From Bacillus sp. FJAT-50079 (GTDB taxonomy: Bacteria > Bacillota > Bacilli > Bacillales > Bacillaceae_C), in NCBI RefSeq assembly GCF_018343515.1, contig NZ_JAGYPD010000007.1, forward strand, positions 248,001 to 312,000: a DNA stretch of 64,000 nt, in the 5' to 3' direction. The notes below the pieces were generated by a model. The model made no database searches. It saw only the letters and a program-made list of their open reading frames with translations, and was not told the origin of the DNA. The position numbers and the translations under genes are program-made. How positions within the stretch are numbered: position 1 is the first letter of the stretch; each line of letters begins with the position of its first letter. Shown here piece after piece: positions 45,357 to 56,724 of the stretch.

Positions 45357-47504
45357 CTATTTACGTTTCCTCTTAAGTCCTACCTTGTCTTCTTTCAATA
45401 ATTGTTTTTTATCGATTATGAGCATGTGATCCATTGGGGATGTGGCAGTATAACGGTATTTATTGGCCCCTGATTCAAATACAACGTATAAGTATTTAGA
45501 CTGTACATTAGCAATTCCTTCTGGCATTGGGATTGCCTCGACACTTCCTTGTGGCTTCGACTGTGCACCATCAAGAAACCAGGTGGGAACAGCTTTATTA
45601 GCAATTGTTATATAATCATACGGTTTTTCCTTTAATGGATTGTTATAGCGATAGAGTGCACTATCATTATCCGTGCCATAGGATGTGCTTAATATTACAC
45701 CTTCCTTTTGAACGATCGCTCCCTGAACTTTATCGGTTGTCGAAAAAATATAATCTGGAATTGCAGGTAACTCGGATGCCTTATTCCACTGCTTATCGGT
45801 AAGCATGTCCGAATTCGAATGTAAATCAAAGCCAATCATCCAAGCATAATGAGTTTTTCCGGTCCGTGTTTTTAGGTGATGAGAAGGGTCTGTGGGATTG
45901 GCATTCTCTTCGTAAAATTCCCCAACCCAAAGTATATTCTCATCGTAAAAAGTGTAAGATGCATCGACGGGGACAGGTATATGATACTGGAAGTAGATTT
46001 CTCCATTATTAGGAGCAGATATAAGATCACTAATTGTAAATGAGTACAACGAATTCTCTGAGGAAACCCACACATGGTTCTTGCTGATTGTTATCCCGCC
46101 GGCATGGCCTGTAAATGGTGAGCCGTCTTTGTTATACAGCAAAACAGATTTAACCAATTCCTCGGTCGTTGCGTCTACTATCGTTATCGTACTCGGTCTA
46201 TCGTTCTCCAAATAATTGACGATAAGCAACCAATCTTTTGGCTCGTAGTACGTCATCCCCTGCGGTATAAGATCCTGTGCTAAGCCGGGAATAATGGGAC
46301 CATCTTTACTGATATCCCACAACTTATGATAGGCTGGATCCTTTTCGATAAAAGACCTTTCTTCCTGAGTAATCAGTTGATGAGATGGTTTAACCGTTAG
46401 AGGTGCGGATTTTTCTGAAAGATTTCCTGATATGTCCTCCGCAGCTACTTCAAGCGTGTATTCCACGTTTCCAGCTAATGTGGATAAGATGAATGTATGT
46501 TTTTCGGGAGGAACGGAAAATTCCCATATCCCATTTTTGTAAATGTGATATCGATATATATCTGTTTCATTATTAGGGCTCCATGTCAGCTTAATTTTTC
46601 CATTTCCCGGAACAGCATGAACATTTTCTAGTATGCTTGGTGGGCTCTTTTTCAATATAGGGCGCGGAGGGACTTGATTATTTTTAACCCATCCAGGTGA
46701 AGGTTTTTGATGTCCGCTTATTTTTTCCATCATCAAACTCCCATCTATTGGGTAGCTATAAACAATCGAATGGTTTAATGACACATCAACATCAGAATAA
46801 CCTGCCTTAACCACCTCAGCCCCTTGTGGATCATTTATAGTAACAGTTTGATAACCACTGTTTCTTAACCCGCCAATATTATCCAATCCATATACTTTTT
46901 CAACGCTTAAATATTTATCATGGTAGGATGCAAAGTAATGATTATTAAATGCTTCTAATGTTAAATGCTGAATTTCCGCCCTCCTTGTCCAAAATAATTG
47001 TGTATTCCAAGGTTGGATGAAAATAGAATCCGTAATTTTCTTTCTCCAATTTCCAGACCAGATCGAATATCCTTTTAAGTTAATTGCTTCATTGCTATTA
47101 TTGTAGATTTCAATGTATTCAAAGGCATTATAATTTCCGTAATTATCGGTGTCGGGTACAACTTCGGTAATGAGTATAGTAGGTGCATTGTCGACCTTTA
47201 TTGATTTATTGAAGTCTTGGCTAAAAGTCGCTAACTTCTGCTCAAATCCTAGCTTCGGAGCCAATTGAAGCCCGTGAATTTTATAAAAATCCCATAATGG
47301 AATATTGGGGTTATTGAATTTTTTTAGCCAATTCCTTTGCTGATCCGATTGATTCATGATTGTCCAATGATGATCCATCCCAGTAAAATGATTTACTTTA
47401 AATGATAATGATGATTCATCTTGTAAGGCAAATCGTTCTTTAACTGGAAAGATGAAAAGTGTAATCGCTATAAATACTAGCAAACAAAAAATCTTCTTAT
47501 TCAC
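45357..47504 (-). CDS. Secreted lamin-tail-domain/FN3 protein with a large C-terminal domain
   Basis: A 715-residue exported protein with a signal peptide (KKIFCLLVFIAITLFIFPV). A lamin-tail (LTD) module at about 107-270 contains ILITEVVPDTDNYGNYNAFEYIEIYNNS and INLKGYSIW. A fibronectin type III module follows at about 290-372 (KIKLTWSPNNETDIYRYHIYKNG and LEVAAEDISGNLS). The C-terminal 330 residues look beta-propeller-like, with QGMTYYEPKDWLLIVNY, HAGGITISKNHVWVSSENSLYSF, VQGAIVQKEGVILSTSYG and PMPEGIANVQSKYLYVVFES as spaced strand blocks. There are few cysteines and no sortase motif. It is monocistronic. Function unknown; an extracellular binding protein or esterase-like propeller is possible. 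Confidence 0.72.
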   Translation of the reverse strand: MNKKIFCLLVFIAITLFIFPVKERFALQDESSLSFKVNHFTGMDHHWTIMNQSDQQRNWLKKFNNPNIPLWDFYKIHGLQLAPKLGFEQKLATFSQDFNKSIKVDNAPTILITEVVPDTDNYGNYNAFEYIEIYNNSNEAINLKGYSIWSGNWRKKITDSIFIQPWNTQLFWTRRAEIQHLTLEAFNNHYFASYHDKYLSVEKVYGLDNIGGLRNSGYQTVTINDPQGAEVVKAGYSDVDVSLNHSIVYSYPIDGSLMMEKISGHQKPSPGWVKNNQVPPRPILKKSPPSILENVHAVPGNGKIKLTWSPNNETDIYRYHIYKNGIWEFSVPPEKHTFILSTLAGNVEYTLEVAAEDISGNLSEKSAPLTVKPSHQLITQEERSFIEKDPAYHKLWDISKDGPIIPGLAQDLIPQGMTYYEPKDWLLIVNYLENDRPSTITIVDATTEELVKSVLLYNKDGSPFTGHAGGITISKNHVWVSSENSLYSFTISDLISAPNNGEIYFQYHIPVPVDASYTFYDENILWVGEFYEENANPTDPSHHLKTRTGKTHYAWMIGFDLHSNSDMLTDKQWNKASELPAIPDYIFSTTDKVQGAIVQKEGVILSTSYGTDNDSALYRYNNPLKEKPYDYITIANKAVPTWFLDGAQSKPQGSVEAIPMPEGIANVQSKYLYVVFESGANKYRYTATSPMDHMLIIDKKQLLKEDKVGLKRKRK

Positions 47505-47755
47505 TTTTTATCCTCCTTTATAATCTCTTCACTACCCTTTCACCTTCACTCTCTAACTTAGGAATACGAAACTTTAACAAGTCAGACAGAAACCATTAGT
47601 TGTTTGTACCTATAATGTGCAGATGAGAACCGAAATTTTGACGATCATTCTTTATCATCGCAACATCCAAGGAAAAAGCACAAAAGATTCGACTAGACCG
47701 TTACTGTTTCAATGTGCTAAGATAATTATAAGTTAATAATCTGGTTGGAGCCGAA

Positions 47756-47817
47756 GAGAGACCAAAACAACATTATTGCAATATGCCATAGTGTTTGTTT
47801 TGGTCTCTCTTTTTTTA
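47756..47817 (+). promoter_or_regulatory. GlpP-type antiterminator leader of glpD
   Basis: GAGAGACCAAAACAA pairs perfectly with TTGTTTTGGTCTCTC and is followed by seven Ts, just upstream of the glpD ribosome site. In B. subtilis glpD is controlled by glycerol-3-phosphate-bound GlpP at such a leader terminator; glpP itself lies in this operon. From 47505 to 47755 I see the likely promoter region but no convincing -35/-10 pair. Confidence 0.85.
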
Positions 47818-47833
47818 TAAGGAGGAGAAGGAA

Positions 47834-49483
47834 ATGGCTGGATTTTCGGGATTGGAAAGAAATCGGCTGCTTAATGAAATGCAAGGTGAACAATATGATT
47901 TGCTTATCATTGGTGGTGGGATAACAGGAGCGGGGATTGCACTCGATGCGGCGACGCGTGGACTAAAAACGGCGTTGGTGGAGATGCATGATTTTGCTTC
48001 GGGAACATCAAGTCGTTCGACAAAGCTTGTTCATGGCGGATTAAGATATTTAAAGCAGTTTGAAATTAAGGAAGTAGCAGACCTTGGCAAGGAGCGGGCG
48101 ATTGTTTATGAAAATGGTCCGCACGTAACTACGCCGGAATGGATGCTCTTGCCATTTCATAAAGGTGGGACGTTTGGACGGTTATCGACTTCATTTGGAT
48201 TACGAATGTATGATTTTTTAGCAGGAGTGAAGAAATCAGAAAGAAGAAGAATGCTTTCGAGAGAGGAAACGATCGCTAAAGTTCCGTTTGTAAAAAAAGG
48301 CGGTTTATTAGGAAGCGGGCTTTATGTTGAATATCGAACAGATGATGCGCGGTTAACAATTGAAGTGATGAAAACAGCGTTTGAAAAAGGGGCGATTGCC
48401 GTAAATTATGCAAAGGTCGATTCATTTGTATATGACGAGCAAAATCAACTGTCTGGAGCTGAAGTAATTGACAGGATAACAGGAAATCGAATGGTCATTC
48501 GAGCGAAAAAAGTCGTGAATGCAGCTGGACCATGGGTCGATGAATTACGGGAAGCGGATGGCTCGAAGAATGGAAAGCATTTGCAACTATCTAAAGGGGT
48601 TCATATTGTTTTTGATCAATCGATATTTCCATTACAACAAGCTGTTTATTTTGACACAGAGGATGGACGCATGGTATTTGCGATTCCACGTTCCGGAAAA
48701 ACGTATGTAGGGACGACCGATACATTTTACGATGGGGATCCCGCTAAAGTTCACGCATCAAAAGAAGACAAAGAATATATATTACGGGCCATTCGATACA
48801 TGTTTCCAGAATTAACCGTGCAGGAAAAAGACATCGAATCAAGCTGGGCGGGAGTAAGGCCACTTATTTACGAAGAAGGAAAAGATCCTTCTGAAATATC
48901 GAGAAAGGATGAAATCTGGGTTTCGGAGAAAGGCCTGATTACGATTGCCGGTGGAAAATTAACTGGTTACCGGAAAATGGCTGAAACAGTTGTGGACTTA
49001 GTTGTGAAACAATTGGGCGAAACGGGGGATGGAGAGGCTGGTATATCTGTCACAAAAAACTTACCGATCTCTGGTGGTGATATTGGTGGATCTAAAAACC
49101 TTGATTCATTTTTACAAGCAAAAATAAAGGAAGCAGAAAATTTAGGAATTTCAAAGGAAGAAGGAAGGATGTTAGCGAATGTTTATGGGACAAATGTAAA
49201 CAAGGTATTTTCTTTTTTGCCAGAAGGAGATGTTTCATTGCCAAAAGGATTGTATGCCCAATTGCAATATGCCATCTATCATGAAATGGCGATGAGCCCC
49301 GTTGATTTTTTCTTTCGAAGAACGGGGGATTTACTATTTAATATTTGCATAGTAAAAGCATGGAAAAAGGAGGTGGTTAATAAGATGTCCATTATATATC
49401 AATGGTCAGAAGAAAAACGGAATCAATATGAAAAAGAACTAGAAAAGGAAATTGACCTTGCTTCATCGAGTCTCAAAAAATGA
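47834..49483 (+). CDS. glpD: Glycerol-3-phosphate dehydrogenase (FAD, aerobic)
   Basis: A 549-residue membrane-associated flavoenzyme that oxidises glycerol-3-phosphate to DHAP and feeds electrons to the quinone pool. The FAD fold is [23 protein letters not shown], with [18 protein letters not shown] and [17 protein letters not shown] following. The ATG at 47834 has AAGGAGGAG; the longer frame would read through the leader terminator. It leads an operon with dhaKLM and glpP. Confidence 0.95.
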   Translation: MAGFSGLERNRLLNEMQGEQYDLLIIGGGITGAGIALDAATRGLKTALVEMHDFASGTSSRSTKLVHGGLRYLKQFEIKEVADLGKERAIVYENGPHVTTPEWMLLPFHKGGTFGRLSTSFGLRMYDFLAGVKKSERRRMLSREETIAKVPFVKKGGLLGSGLYVEYRTDDARLTIEVMKTAFEKGAIAVNYAKVDSFVYDEQNQLSGAEVIDRITGNRMVIRAKKVVNAAGPWVDELREADGSKNGKHLQLSKGVHIVFDQSIFPLQQAVYFDTEDGRMVFAIPRSGKTYVGTTDTFYDGDPAKVHASKEDKEYILRAIRYMFPELTVQEKDIESSWAGVRPLIYEEGKDPSEISRKDEIWVSEKGLITIAGGKLTGYRKMAETVVDLVVKQLGETGDGEAGISVTKNLPISGGDIGGSKNLDSFLQAKIKEAENLGISKEEGRMLANVYGTNVNKVFSFLPEGDVSLPKGLYAQLQYAIYHEMAMSPVDFFFRRTGDLLFNICIVKAWKKEVVNKMSIIYQWSEEKRNQYEKELEKEIDLASSSLKK

Positions 49484-49522
49484 TAAGCAGATTAGTAAAT
49501 ATATAAATACAGGAGGATTTTA

Positions 49523-50518
49523 ATGAAAAAAATACTGAACAATCCTAATGATGTTGTTGATGAAATGTTAGACGGAATGGTAGTAGCGCATTCTGATTTA
49601 ATTAGAAGAATCCCTGGCACTACAGTAATTGTTCGTAAGGGGTCTCCTGTTGTAGGAAAAGTAGGTATTGTCAGCGGAGGAGGGAGTGGACATGAGCCCT
49701 CACATGCTGGGTATGTTGGAGAAGGGATGTTAGATGCTGCTGTTGCAGGTGAAGTATTTACTTCTCCTACACCAGACCAAATTTATGAAGCGATTAAAGA
49801 AGTCGATAGTGGAAAAGGGGTACTACTTGTTATAAAAAACTATACTGGTGATGTTTTAAATTTCGAAATGGCGGCTGAACTTGCGGAAGCGGACGGAATC
49901 AAGGTGGCAAAAGTAGTCGTTAATGATGATGTCGCAGTCGAAGATAGTACATTTACAAGTGGAAGAAGAGGTATTGCGGGTACTGTATTTATCCATAAAA
50001 TTGCAGGTGCATTAGCAGAAACTGGAGCTTCATTAGAAGAGGTAGAGGAAATAGCCAAACAGGTTATCCAAAATGTTAAATCTATGGGGATGGCACTGTC
50101 CCCTTGTATAATTCCTGCTATCGGAAAGCCGGGTTTTGAATTATCAGATGATGAAATGGAAATTGGGATTGGAATACATGGCGAACCTGGAATAAAGAAA
50201 ACAAAAATTCTCTCAGCCGATCAAGTGGTAGATATTTTGTTGGAAAAAGTTCTTCAAGAAGAGGGTTTACTCGGTATGGAAAATTCAGCAGTATTGATTA
50301 ATGGTTTAGGTAGTACTCCATTAATGGAACTATACGTTGTTGCTAAACGAGTGGCGGAAAAATTACATGAACAAAATATAAAAATACATTCATCCTACGT
50401 TGGTAATTATATGACAGCAATAGAAATGGCTGGCTTCTCCATCTCAATTTTAAAATTAAACGCATCATTAACGAAATTATTAGAAGCAAAAGCGAATACG
50501 ATCGCATTTAAAAATTAA
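49523..50518 (+). CDS. dhaK: Dihydroxyacetone kinase, DhaK subunit
   Basis: A 331-residue substrate-binding subunit of PEP-dependent dihydroxyacetone kinase. The conserved GGGSGHEPSHAGYVG (His57) and the histidine that covalently binds dihydroxyacetone (His219 in IGIGIHGEPGI) are both present. CAGGAGG precedes the ATG. It follows glpD by 40 bp and is followed by dhaL and dhaM, giving a full PTS-type kinase that makes DHAP. Confidence 0.94.
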   Translation: MKKILNNPNDVVDEMLDGMVVAHSDLIRRIPGTTVIVRKGSPVVGKVGIVSGGGSGHEPSHAGYVGEGMLDAAVAGEVFTSPTPDQIYEAIKEVDSGKGVLLVIKNYTGDVLNFEMAAELAEADGIKVAKVVVNDDVAVEDSTFTSGRRGIAGTVFIHKIAGALAETGASLEEVEEIAKQVIQNVKSMGMALSPCIIPAIGKPGFELSDDEMEIGIGIHGEPGIKKTKILSADQVVDILLEKVLQEEGLLGMENSAVLINGLGSTPLMELYVVAKRVAEKLHEQNIKIHSSYVGNYMTAIEMAGFSISILKLNASLTKLLEAKANTIAFKN

Positions 50519-50538
50519 TTAGAGAGGATGCTAACTTA

Positions 50539-51162
50539 ATGGCGGAATTTGGAGTTAGGCAAGCGAAGGAATGGATGAAGAATATTAATCTACTTGTTCA
50601 GACACATAAAGGAGAGCTAAGTGAATTAGATCAGAGTATAGGTGATGGGGATCATGGATTAAATATGAGTCGAGGGTTCCAGGAAGTCCTAGAGAAAGTA
50701 GGAGATTCAGAATACAGTGATCTAGGCTCATTATTTAAAGATGTAGCTATGACATTAATAACTAAAGTTGGTGGTGCATCAGGTCCACTATATGGAAGTG
50801 CATTTTTAAAAGCTTCTCAATATGCAAAGGAGAAGGAAACTTTATCTATAAAGGAGCTCGGATACCTTTTGCAAGAATCTTTAGAAGCGATTAAGCTACG
50901 TGGCAAGGCCCAGATTGGTGATAAAACAATGGTTGATGTTTGGGAATATGCTCCTGCTATGTTATTCAATGAGAGCGAGAGTTTAGATTGGGACAAATGG
51001 ATTGTATTTTTAAAAGATAAAATGGAGCATACCGGCAATTTAGAAGCAAGGAAAGGGAGAGCAGCATATTTGGGTGAGCGATCAATTGGTCATATTGATC
51101 CAGGAGCATTTTCCTCCTATTTAATATTTAAAGCAATGAGAGAAGTTTTTAAAAATACATGA
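50539..51162 (+). CDS. dhaL: Dihydroxyacetone kinase, DhaL (ADP-binding) subunit
   Basis: A 207-residue subunit carrying the ADP cofactor that is phosphorylated by DhaM. The magnesium-binding aspartates are in LDQSIGDGDHGLNMSRG. KVGGASGPLYGSAFLKAS and RGKAQIGDKTMVDVW complete the DhaL signature. GAGAGGATG lies upstream. It is 20 bp after dhaK. Confidence 0.94.
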   Translation: MAEFGVRQAKEWMKNINLLVQTHKGELSELDQSIGDGDHGLNMSRGFQEVLEKVGDSEYSDLGSLFKDVAMTLITKVGGASGPLYGSAFLKASQYAKEKETLSIKELGYLLQESLEAIKLRGKAQIGDKTMVDVWEYAPAMLFNESESLDWDKWIVFLKDKMEHTGNLEARKGRAAYLGERSIGHIDPGAFSSYLIFKAMREVFKNT

Positions 51163-51189
51163 GGTTGTATTTTGAAAGGAAGGTCTTCA

Positions 51190-51582
51190 TTGAAATATGT
51201 AAATCTTGTACTTGTTTCTCACAGCAGGAAAATAGTAGAAGGGTTAAAGGAGCTGCTAAACCAAGTGGAGCCGAAAGTAAAAATTGCCGCGTCTGGCGGA
51301 TTTGATGGTGACATTGGTACGAATCCAATGGAAATAAAGGCAGCTATTGAAAGTGTTTATTCGGATAAAGGTGTAGTCCTTTTATTTGATCTAGGTAGTG
51401 CTTGGATGAATGCGGAATTGGCGATTGAAATGCTGGATAATCTAAAAGCAATAAAAATTGTTGATGCTCCATTAGTAGAAGGTTCCTACGCAGCTGTTGT
51501 TGCTTCAGGTCTAGGTAAAGAGTTGGAACAGGTGGTTGCAACAGCAGAAAAGGTTAGAGCAGTAACTAAAATAAACCGTTAA
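51190..51582 (+). CDS. dhaM: Dihydroxyacetone kinase phosphotransfer subunit DhaM
   Basis: A 130-residue EIIA-mannose-type domain. The phosphorylated histidine is His11 in YVNLVLVSHSRKIV, and GTNPMEIKAAIES and VVLLFDLGSAWMNAELAIEML are conserved. It is the short DhaM without fused HPr or EI domains, so it takes phosphate from general HPr. The TTG at 51190 is preferred because AAAGGAAGG lies 6 nt upstream; the earlier in-frame TTG (51172) has no such site. Confidence 0.88.
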   Translation: MKYVNLVLVSHSRKIVEGLKELLNQVEPKVKIAASGGFDGDIGTNPMEIKAAIESVYSDKGVVLLFDLGSAWMNAELAIEMLDNLKAIKIVDAPLVEGSYAAVVASGLGKELEQVVATAEKVRAVTKINR

Positions 51583-51622
51583 TTAGGTTGAAAAATACGA
51601 TTTAAAAGAGAGGAGGATAAGA

Positions 51623-52186
51623 GTGTCATTTGATGGACAACAAATCCTACCTGCACTTCGTGATTTAAGACAATTTGAGAAAATATTAAACAGTCCATTT
51701 GAATATATGGTTTTACTTGAGGTTCACATTAGCAATCTAAAATCTATAATAGATACTGCATCTAGGAATCATAAAAAAGTGTTAGTGCATACGGATTTGA
51801 TTCAAGGGTTAAAAACAGATGATTATGCTGCAGATTATATTTGTAATAATATTAATCCGGCAGGTATCATATCTACTCGATCTAATATGATCATTAAAGC
51901 AAAAGCAAAAGGGTTACTTGCTATTCAGAGAACCTTTTTATTAGATACGATTGCCTTGGAAAAGAGTTACTCGATTATCGAGCGGACAAATCCAGATTTC
52001 ATTGAAGTGCTTCCTGGAATTATTCCAGGTATGATCAGTGAGGTTCAAACAAGAACAGGGATACCTGTAATTAGTGGCGGGTTAATTCGTACACTATCGG
52101 ATGTTGCAAATGCGATCAATGCCGGAGCAAAGGCGGTAACAACATCTCATCCAGAATTATGGAAAGGACCTATAAACAATAAGTAG
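51623..52186 (+). CDS. glpP: Glycerol uptake operon antiterminator GlpP
   Basis: A 187-residue protein of the GlpP family (aldolase-like fold) that binds glycerol-3-phosphate and glp leader RNA to prevent termination. QQILPALRDLRQFEKIL, VLVHTDLIQGLKTDDYA, AGIISTRSNMIIKAK and EVLPGIIPGMISEVQ are family signatures. GTG start after GAGAGGAGG. It is the last gene of the glpD-dha cluster and its targets are the leaders at 47756 and 52280. Confidence 0.93.
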   Translation: MSFDGQQILPALRDLRQFEKILNSPFEYMVLLEVHISNLKSIIDTASRNHKKVLVHTDLIQGLKTDDYAADYICNNINPAGIISTRSNMIIKAKAKGLLAIQRTFLLDTIALEKSYSIIERTNPDFIEVLPGIIPGMISEVQTRTGIPVISGGLIRTLSDVANAINAGAKAVTTSHPELWKGPINNK

Positions 52187-52215
52187 ATTTCCGAAAATAA
52201 AAATTATATATAATA

Positions 52216-52244
52216 TTGACAATATTATATAAATGGATTACACT
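52216..52244 (+). promoter_or_regulatory. Sigma-A promoter of glpFK
   Basis: A perfect TTGACA (52216-52221) is 17 bp from TACACT (52239-52244). The start point would be about 30 bp before the leader terminator. Confidence 0.75.
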
Positions 52245-52279
52245 AATAACAAGTTAATATTCGTGATTGGGTCGAGGAG

Positions 52280-52332
52280 TCCACATTTACTCATCTACGT
52301 TTGGTAGATGAATTTAAATGTGGGCTTTTTTA
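52280..52332 (+). promoter_or_regulatory. GlpP-type antiterminator leader of glpFK
   Basis: CCACATTTA and TCATCTAC pair with GTAGATGA and TAAATGTGG (small internal loop), followed by a T run. GGTCGAGGAGTCC just upstream could form the competing antiterminator. It is the counterpart of the glpD leader. Confidence 0.85.
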
Positions 52333-52432
52333 TGTTGACTCAAATAATTGGAGGTGACATATCGATTTTTTTATAGCTTTAAATTTCATAGTTATTCAGT
52401 TACTAAATTAAGAATAAAGGGGAGGAAGAGGA

Positions 52433-53263
52433 ATGTCACCATTTATTGGAGAATTAATAGGGACGATGATTTTAATCATATTTGGTGGTGGAGTTGTCGG
52501 TGGTGTATTAATGAAAAAGTCCAAGGCCGAGAATTCAGGGTGGATTGTCATTGCTGTTGGATGGGGGCTGGCGGTTGCAATGGGGGTATACGCAGTTGGA
52601 AATTATAGTGGAGCCCACTTAAATCCGGCAGTTACAGTAGGACTCGCTTCGGTAGGATCATTTCCCTGGTCCGATGTACCAATGTATATTTTAGCTCAAA
52701 TGATTGGTGCAATATTAGGCGCGGTTATCGTTTACTTCCATTATCTTCCTCACTGGAAACAAACAGAAGATCAAGGAGCAAAGTTGGCAGTTTTTGCTAC
52801 ATCACCTGCGGTCAGACATCCATTATCAAATCTTGTAAGCGAAATCATTGGAACCTTTATTCTATTACTCGGATTATTGACAATTGGCGCAAATGAGTTT
52901 ACAGAAGGATTAAATCCATTAATTGTAGGTGCTTTGATTGTGGCCATTGGTTTATCTTTAGGAGGAACTACTGGGTATGCGATTAATCCGGCACGAGATC
53001 TTGGTCCAAGGATTGCTCATTTCTTCCTCCCCATTCCGAGGAAAGGGTCATCAGACTGGGGATATGCTTGGGTCCCTATTGTTGGCCCAATGATTGGTGG
53101 TTCATTTGGTGCACTCTTTTATCAAAAAGTCTTTGAAGGTACAAATAATATTGCATTTTGGATTGTAGGTGCCATTACAATTGTACTTTTACTTGCAGCT
53201 CAAATAACGGTGAACAAAGAAAAGAAAACGGAGGTTTATAATAAACTAGTAAAAAATGCATAA
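52433..53263 (+). CDS. glpF: Glycerol uptake facilitator GlpF
   Basis: A 276-residue aquaglyceroporin with six membrane helices and both half-helix NPA boxes, in SGAHLNPAVTVGLA and AINPARDLGPRIAHF. The aspartate after the second NPA is typical for glycerol channels. AAAGGGGAGG precedes the ATG. It is cotranscribed with glpK, 35 bp downstream. Confidence 0.95.
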   Translation: MSPFIGELIGTMILIIFGGGVVGGVLMKKSKAENSGWIVIAVGWGLAVAMGVYAVGNYSGAHLNPAVTVGLASVGSFPWSDVPMYILAQMIGAILGAVIVYFHYLPHWKQTEDQGAKLAVFATSPAVRHPLSNLVSEIIGTFILLLGLLTIGANEFTEGLNPLIVGALIVAIGLSLGGTTGYAINPARDLGPRIAHFFLPIPRKGSSDWGYAWVPIVGPMIGGSFGALFYQKVFEGTNNIAFWIVGAITIVLLLAAQITVNKEKKTEVYNKLVKNA

Positions 53264-53271
53264 TTAAATAA

Positions 53272-54792
<1,521 letters not shown>

Positions 54793-54938
54793 TCTAATGA
54801 TCACGATAAATCGGATCTCAAGGACAAAACCCCGCCAGTATTAGCAAAATTTGTCTTTCAAACTTCAGTTGAAGGACACTCTATGGAACTATAATGATGA
54901 AACTGTCTTAGAAAGCTGTAATTTCATAAAAATAGAAA

Positions 54939-54985
54939 AGCAGGTAAAGAAAAGCATGATCATTTTTCTTTACCTGCTTCATTTT
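54939..54985. terminator. Bidirectional terminator between glpK and cstA
   Basis: AAGCAGGTAAAGAAAA pairs with TTTTCTTTACCTGCTT, with T-rich tails on both strands; it serves convergent glpK and cstA. Confidence 0.88.
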
Positions 54986-54999
54986 ATTTTAGCCTCTAG

Positions 55000-56457
55000 T
55001 TAAGATACCTTACCTAACCCATCATCAAGAATGATTGGATTGGTCCCTTTTTCATGTGCCTCAAGTTTTCTTCTTAAGGCGATAAAGAAGCCGACAATAA
55101 TAATCGCAGTGATGATCCCCGCAATAATATAAGATAGGTTCATTGACAATCGAAAACCGATTTGTGCATTGAGTATAAATGTGAATGTTGTCATTGTAAT
55201 GAACGCGGCTGGTATGGCAGCGATCCAGTAATTTTTCTTTTGCAGGGCTAGATACATTGCGCCAATCCATAATGCGATCATCGCTGTTGTTTGGTTTGCC
55301 CAAGCAAAGTAGCGCCACAAAATATTAAAGTCCATTTGCGTAAGAATGATAGAAATGATAAACATCGGTGCAGCGATCCATATACGGCTACTGAACTTCT
55401 TTTGAGCAAGACCGATGTAATCAGCAATAATCATTCGCGCACTGCGAAATGCTGTGTCACCAGATGTAATTGGTAAGACAATGACACCAAGGACAGCGAG
55501 TGTTCCAAAAATCGCACCCATTGTTGTCACGGAGACTTCTTTAACGACTCCGGCAGGTCCGACGGTTGCCAATAGTTCATTTAAGGATGCACCATTGAAA
55601 ATCGCCATTGCAGCCGCAGCCCAAATCATAGCGATGATTGCTTCGGCGATCATCATTCCATAGAAAATATAGCGACCTTGTGATTCATTTTGTGTTGTAC
55701 GAGAAATAATCGGCGATTGGGTTGCGTGGAATCCCGATAAAGCCCCGCATGCAATCGTAATAAATAGAATGGGGAAAATTGGCATGTTATCAGGATGCAT
55801 ATTTGCAAACGTCAACTCTGGAATAGTATGGCCTTGGAAAACTAGTGCACCACCAATTCCTACTGCACTAATTAAAAGAATAAGTCCAAATATCGGATAA
55901 AGCCGCCCAATAATTTTGTCAATAGGGAGGAGGGTGGCTAAAATATAATAAGCGAAAATAACGACAACCCAGACCCCGACGGACATCCAGCCTTTTGTTA
56001 AATCTCCAAGCAATTCAGCTGGCGCTGTAACAAACACGGTTCCGACTAAAATAAGTAATAAAAGTGAGAAAGCATTCACAACATGTTTAAATGCTTTGCC
56101 AAGGAACATACCAGCAAGCTCCGGTAAGTGAGCACCACGGTTTCTAAGTGAAATCATGCCAGTTAAATAATCATGAACAGCCCCGGCGAAAATTGCTCCG
56201 AGCACAATCCAAAGAAAAGCAACTGGACCGTATAAAGCCCCCATGATTGGTCCGAAGATAGGTCCGACTCCTGCAATGTTTAGTAGTTGAATTAAGGAGT
56301 TGCGCTGCTTCCCCATCGGAATATAGTCCAATCCATCTGCCATTGTGTATGCGGGGGTTTTTCGCTTTTCTTGCATTCCAAATACTTTTTCAACATACTT
56401 ACCATACGTGAAATAGCTGACAATTAACAAAAGAATAGCTGCAAAGAATGTAATCAT
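55000..56457 (-). CDS. cstA: CstA-family carbon-starvation transporter
   Basis: A 485-residue membrane protein of the short CstA type, about 13 helices. It has the conserved DGLDYIPMGKQRNSLIQLLNIAGVGPIFGPIMGALYGP region and GALSGFHATQSPIISRTTQNE. CstA proteins import peptides or pyruvate under carbon limitation. AGGAGG precedes the ATG. A TATAAT with extended TG and a cre-like site lie just upstream, in keeping with glucose repression. Confidence 0.93.
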   Translation of the reverse strand: MITFFAAILLLIVSYFTYGKYVEKVFGMQEKRKTPAYTMADGLDYIPMGKQRNSLIQLLNIAGVGPIFGPIMGALYGPVAFLWIVLGAIFAGAVHDYLTGMISLRNRGAHLPELAGMFLGKAFKHVVNAFSLLLLILVGTVFVTAPAELLGDLTKGWMSVGVWVVVIFAYYILATLLPIDKIIGRLYPIFGLILLISAVGIGGALVFQGHTIPELTFANMHPDNMPIFPILFITIACGALSGFHATQSPIISRTTQNESQGRYIFYGMMIAEAIIAMIWAAAAMAIFNGASLNELLATVGPAGVVKEVSVTTMGAIFGTLAVLGVIVLPITSGDTAFRSARMIIADYIGLAQKKFSSRIWIAAPMFIISIILTQMDFNILWRYFAWANQTTAMIALWIGAMYLALQKKNYWIAAIPAAFITMTTFTFILNAQIGFRLSMNLSYIIAGIITAIIIVGFFIALRRKLEAHEKGTNPIILDDGLGKVS

Positions 56458-56477
56458 TTAACAACCTCCTCTTATTA

Positions 56478-56496
56478 TGAATGCGCTTACATTATA
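56478..56496 (-). promoter_or_regulatory. cstA promoter overlapped by a cre site
   Basis: On the minus strand TGCTATAAT (extended -10; TATAAT at 56491-56496) is 17 bp from a TTTAAA -35. TGAATGCGCTTACA (56478-56491, read on the plus strand) fits the cre consensus at 9 of its 10 defined positions and covers the expected start point. CcpA bound there would block initiation. Confidence 0.6.
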
Positions 56497-56724
56497 GCAT
56501 GGACACCTTATCCTTTAAAGGGTAAATTATTCCTTTTCAAACTGGGGGCCCTATTTAATAATACTTCCGCCCACTCCTTTTTCCCCATTACTCTATCGTA
56601 ATCAGTAAGCTAATACCAAAACAAAAAGCTATATTAAAAGTTTTTTTAGTAGGGCTCTACGTCCAGGAGTGCTCTTGAAATCTATGTAAGATGATCATTT
56701 AAATCGTTTTTAAACAGATGTATA

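Noticed and set aside
47795-47833. 13-residue N-terminal extension of GlpD
   Set aside because: It would begin inside the stem of the leader terminator; AAGGAGGAG directs the start at 47834.
52348-52608. 86-residue frame overlapping the start of glpF
   Set aside because: It is an out-of-frame shadow of glpF; the GlpF frame has the NPA boxes and a proper ribosome site.
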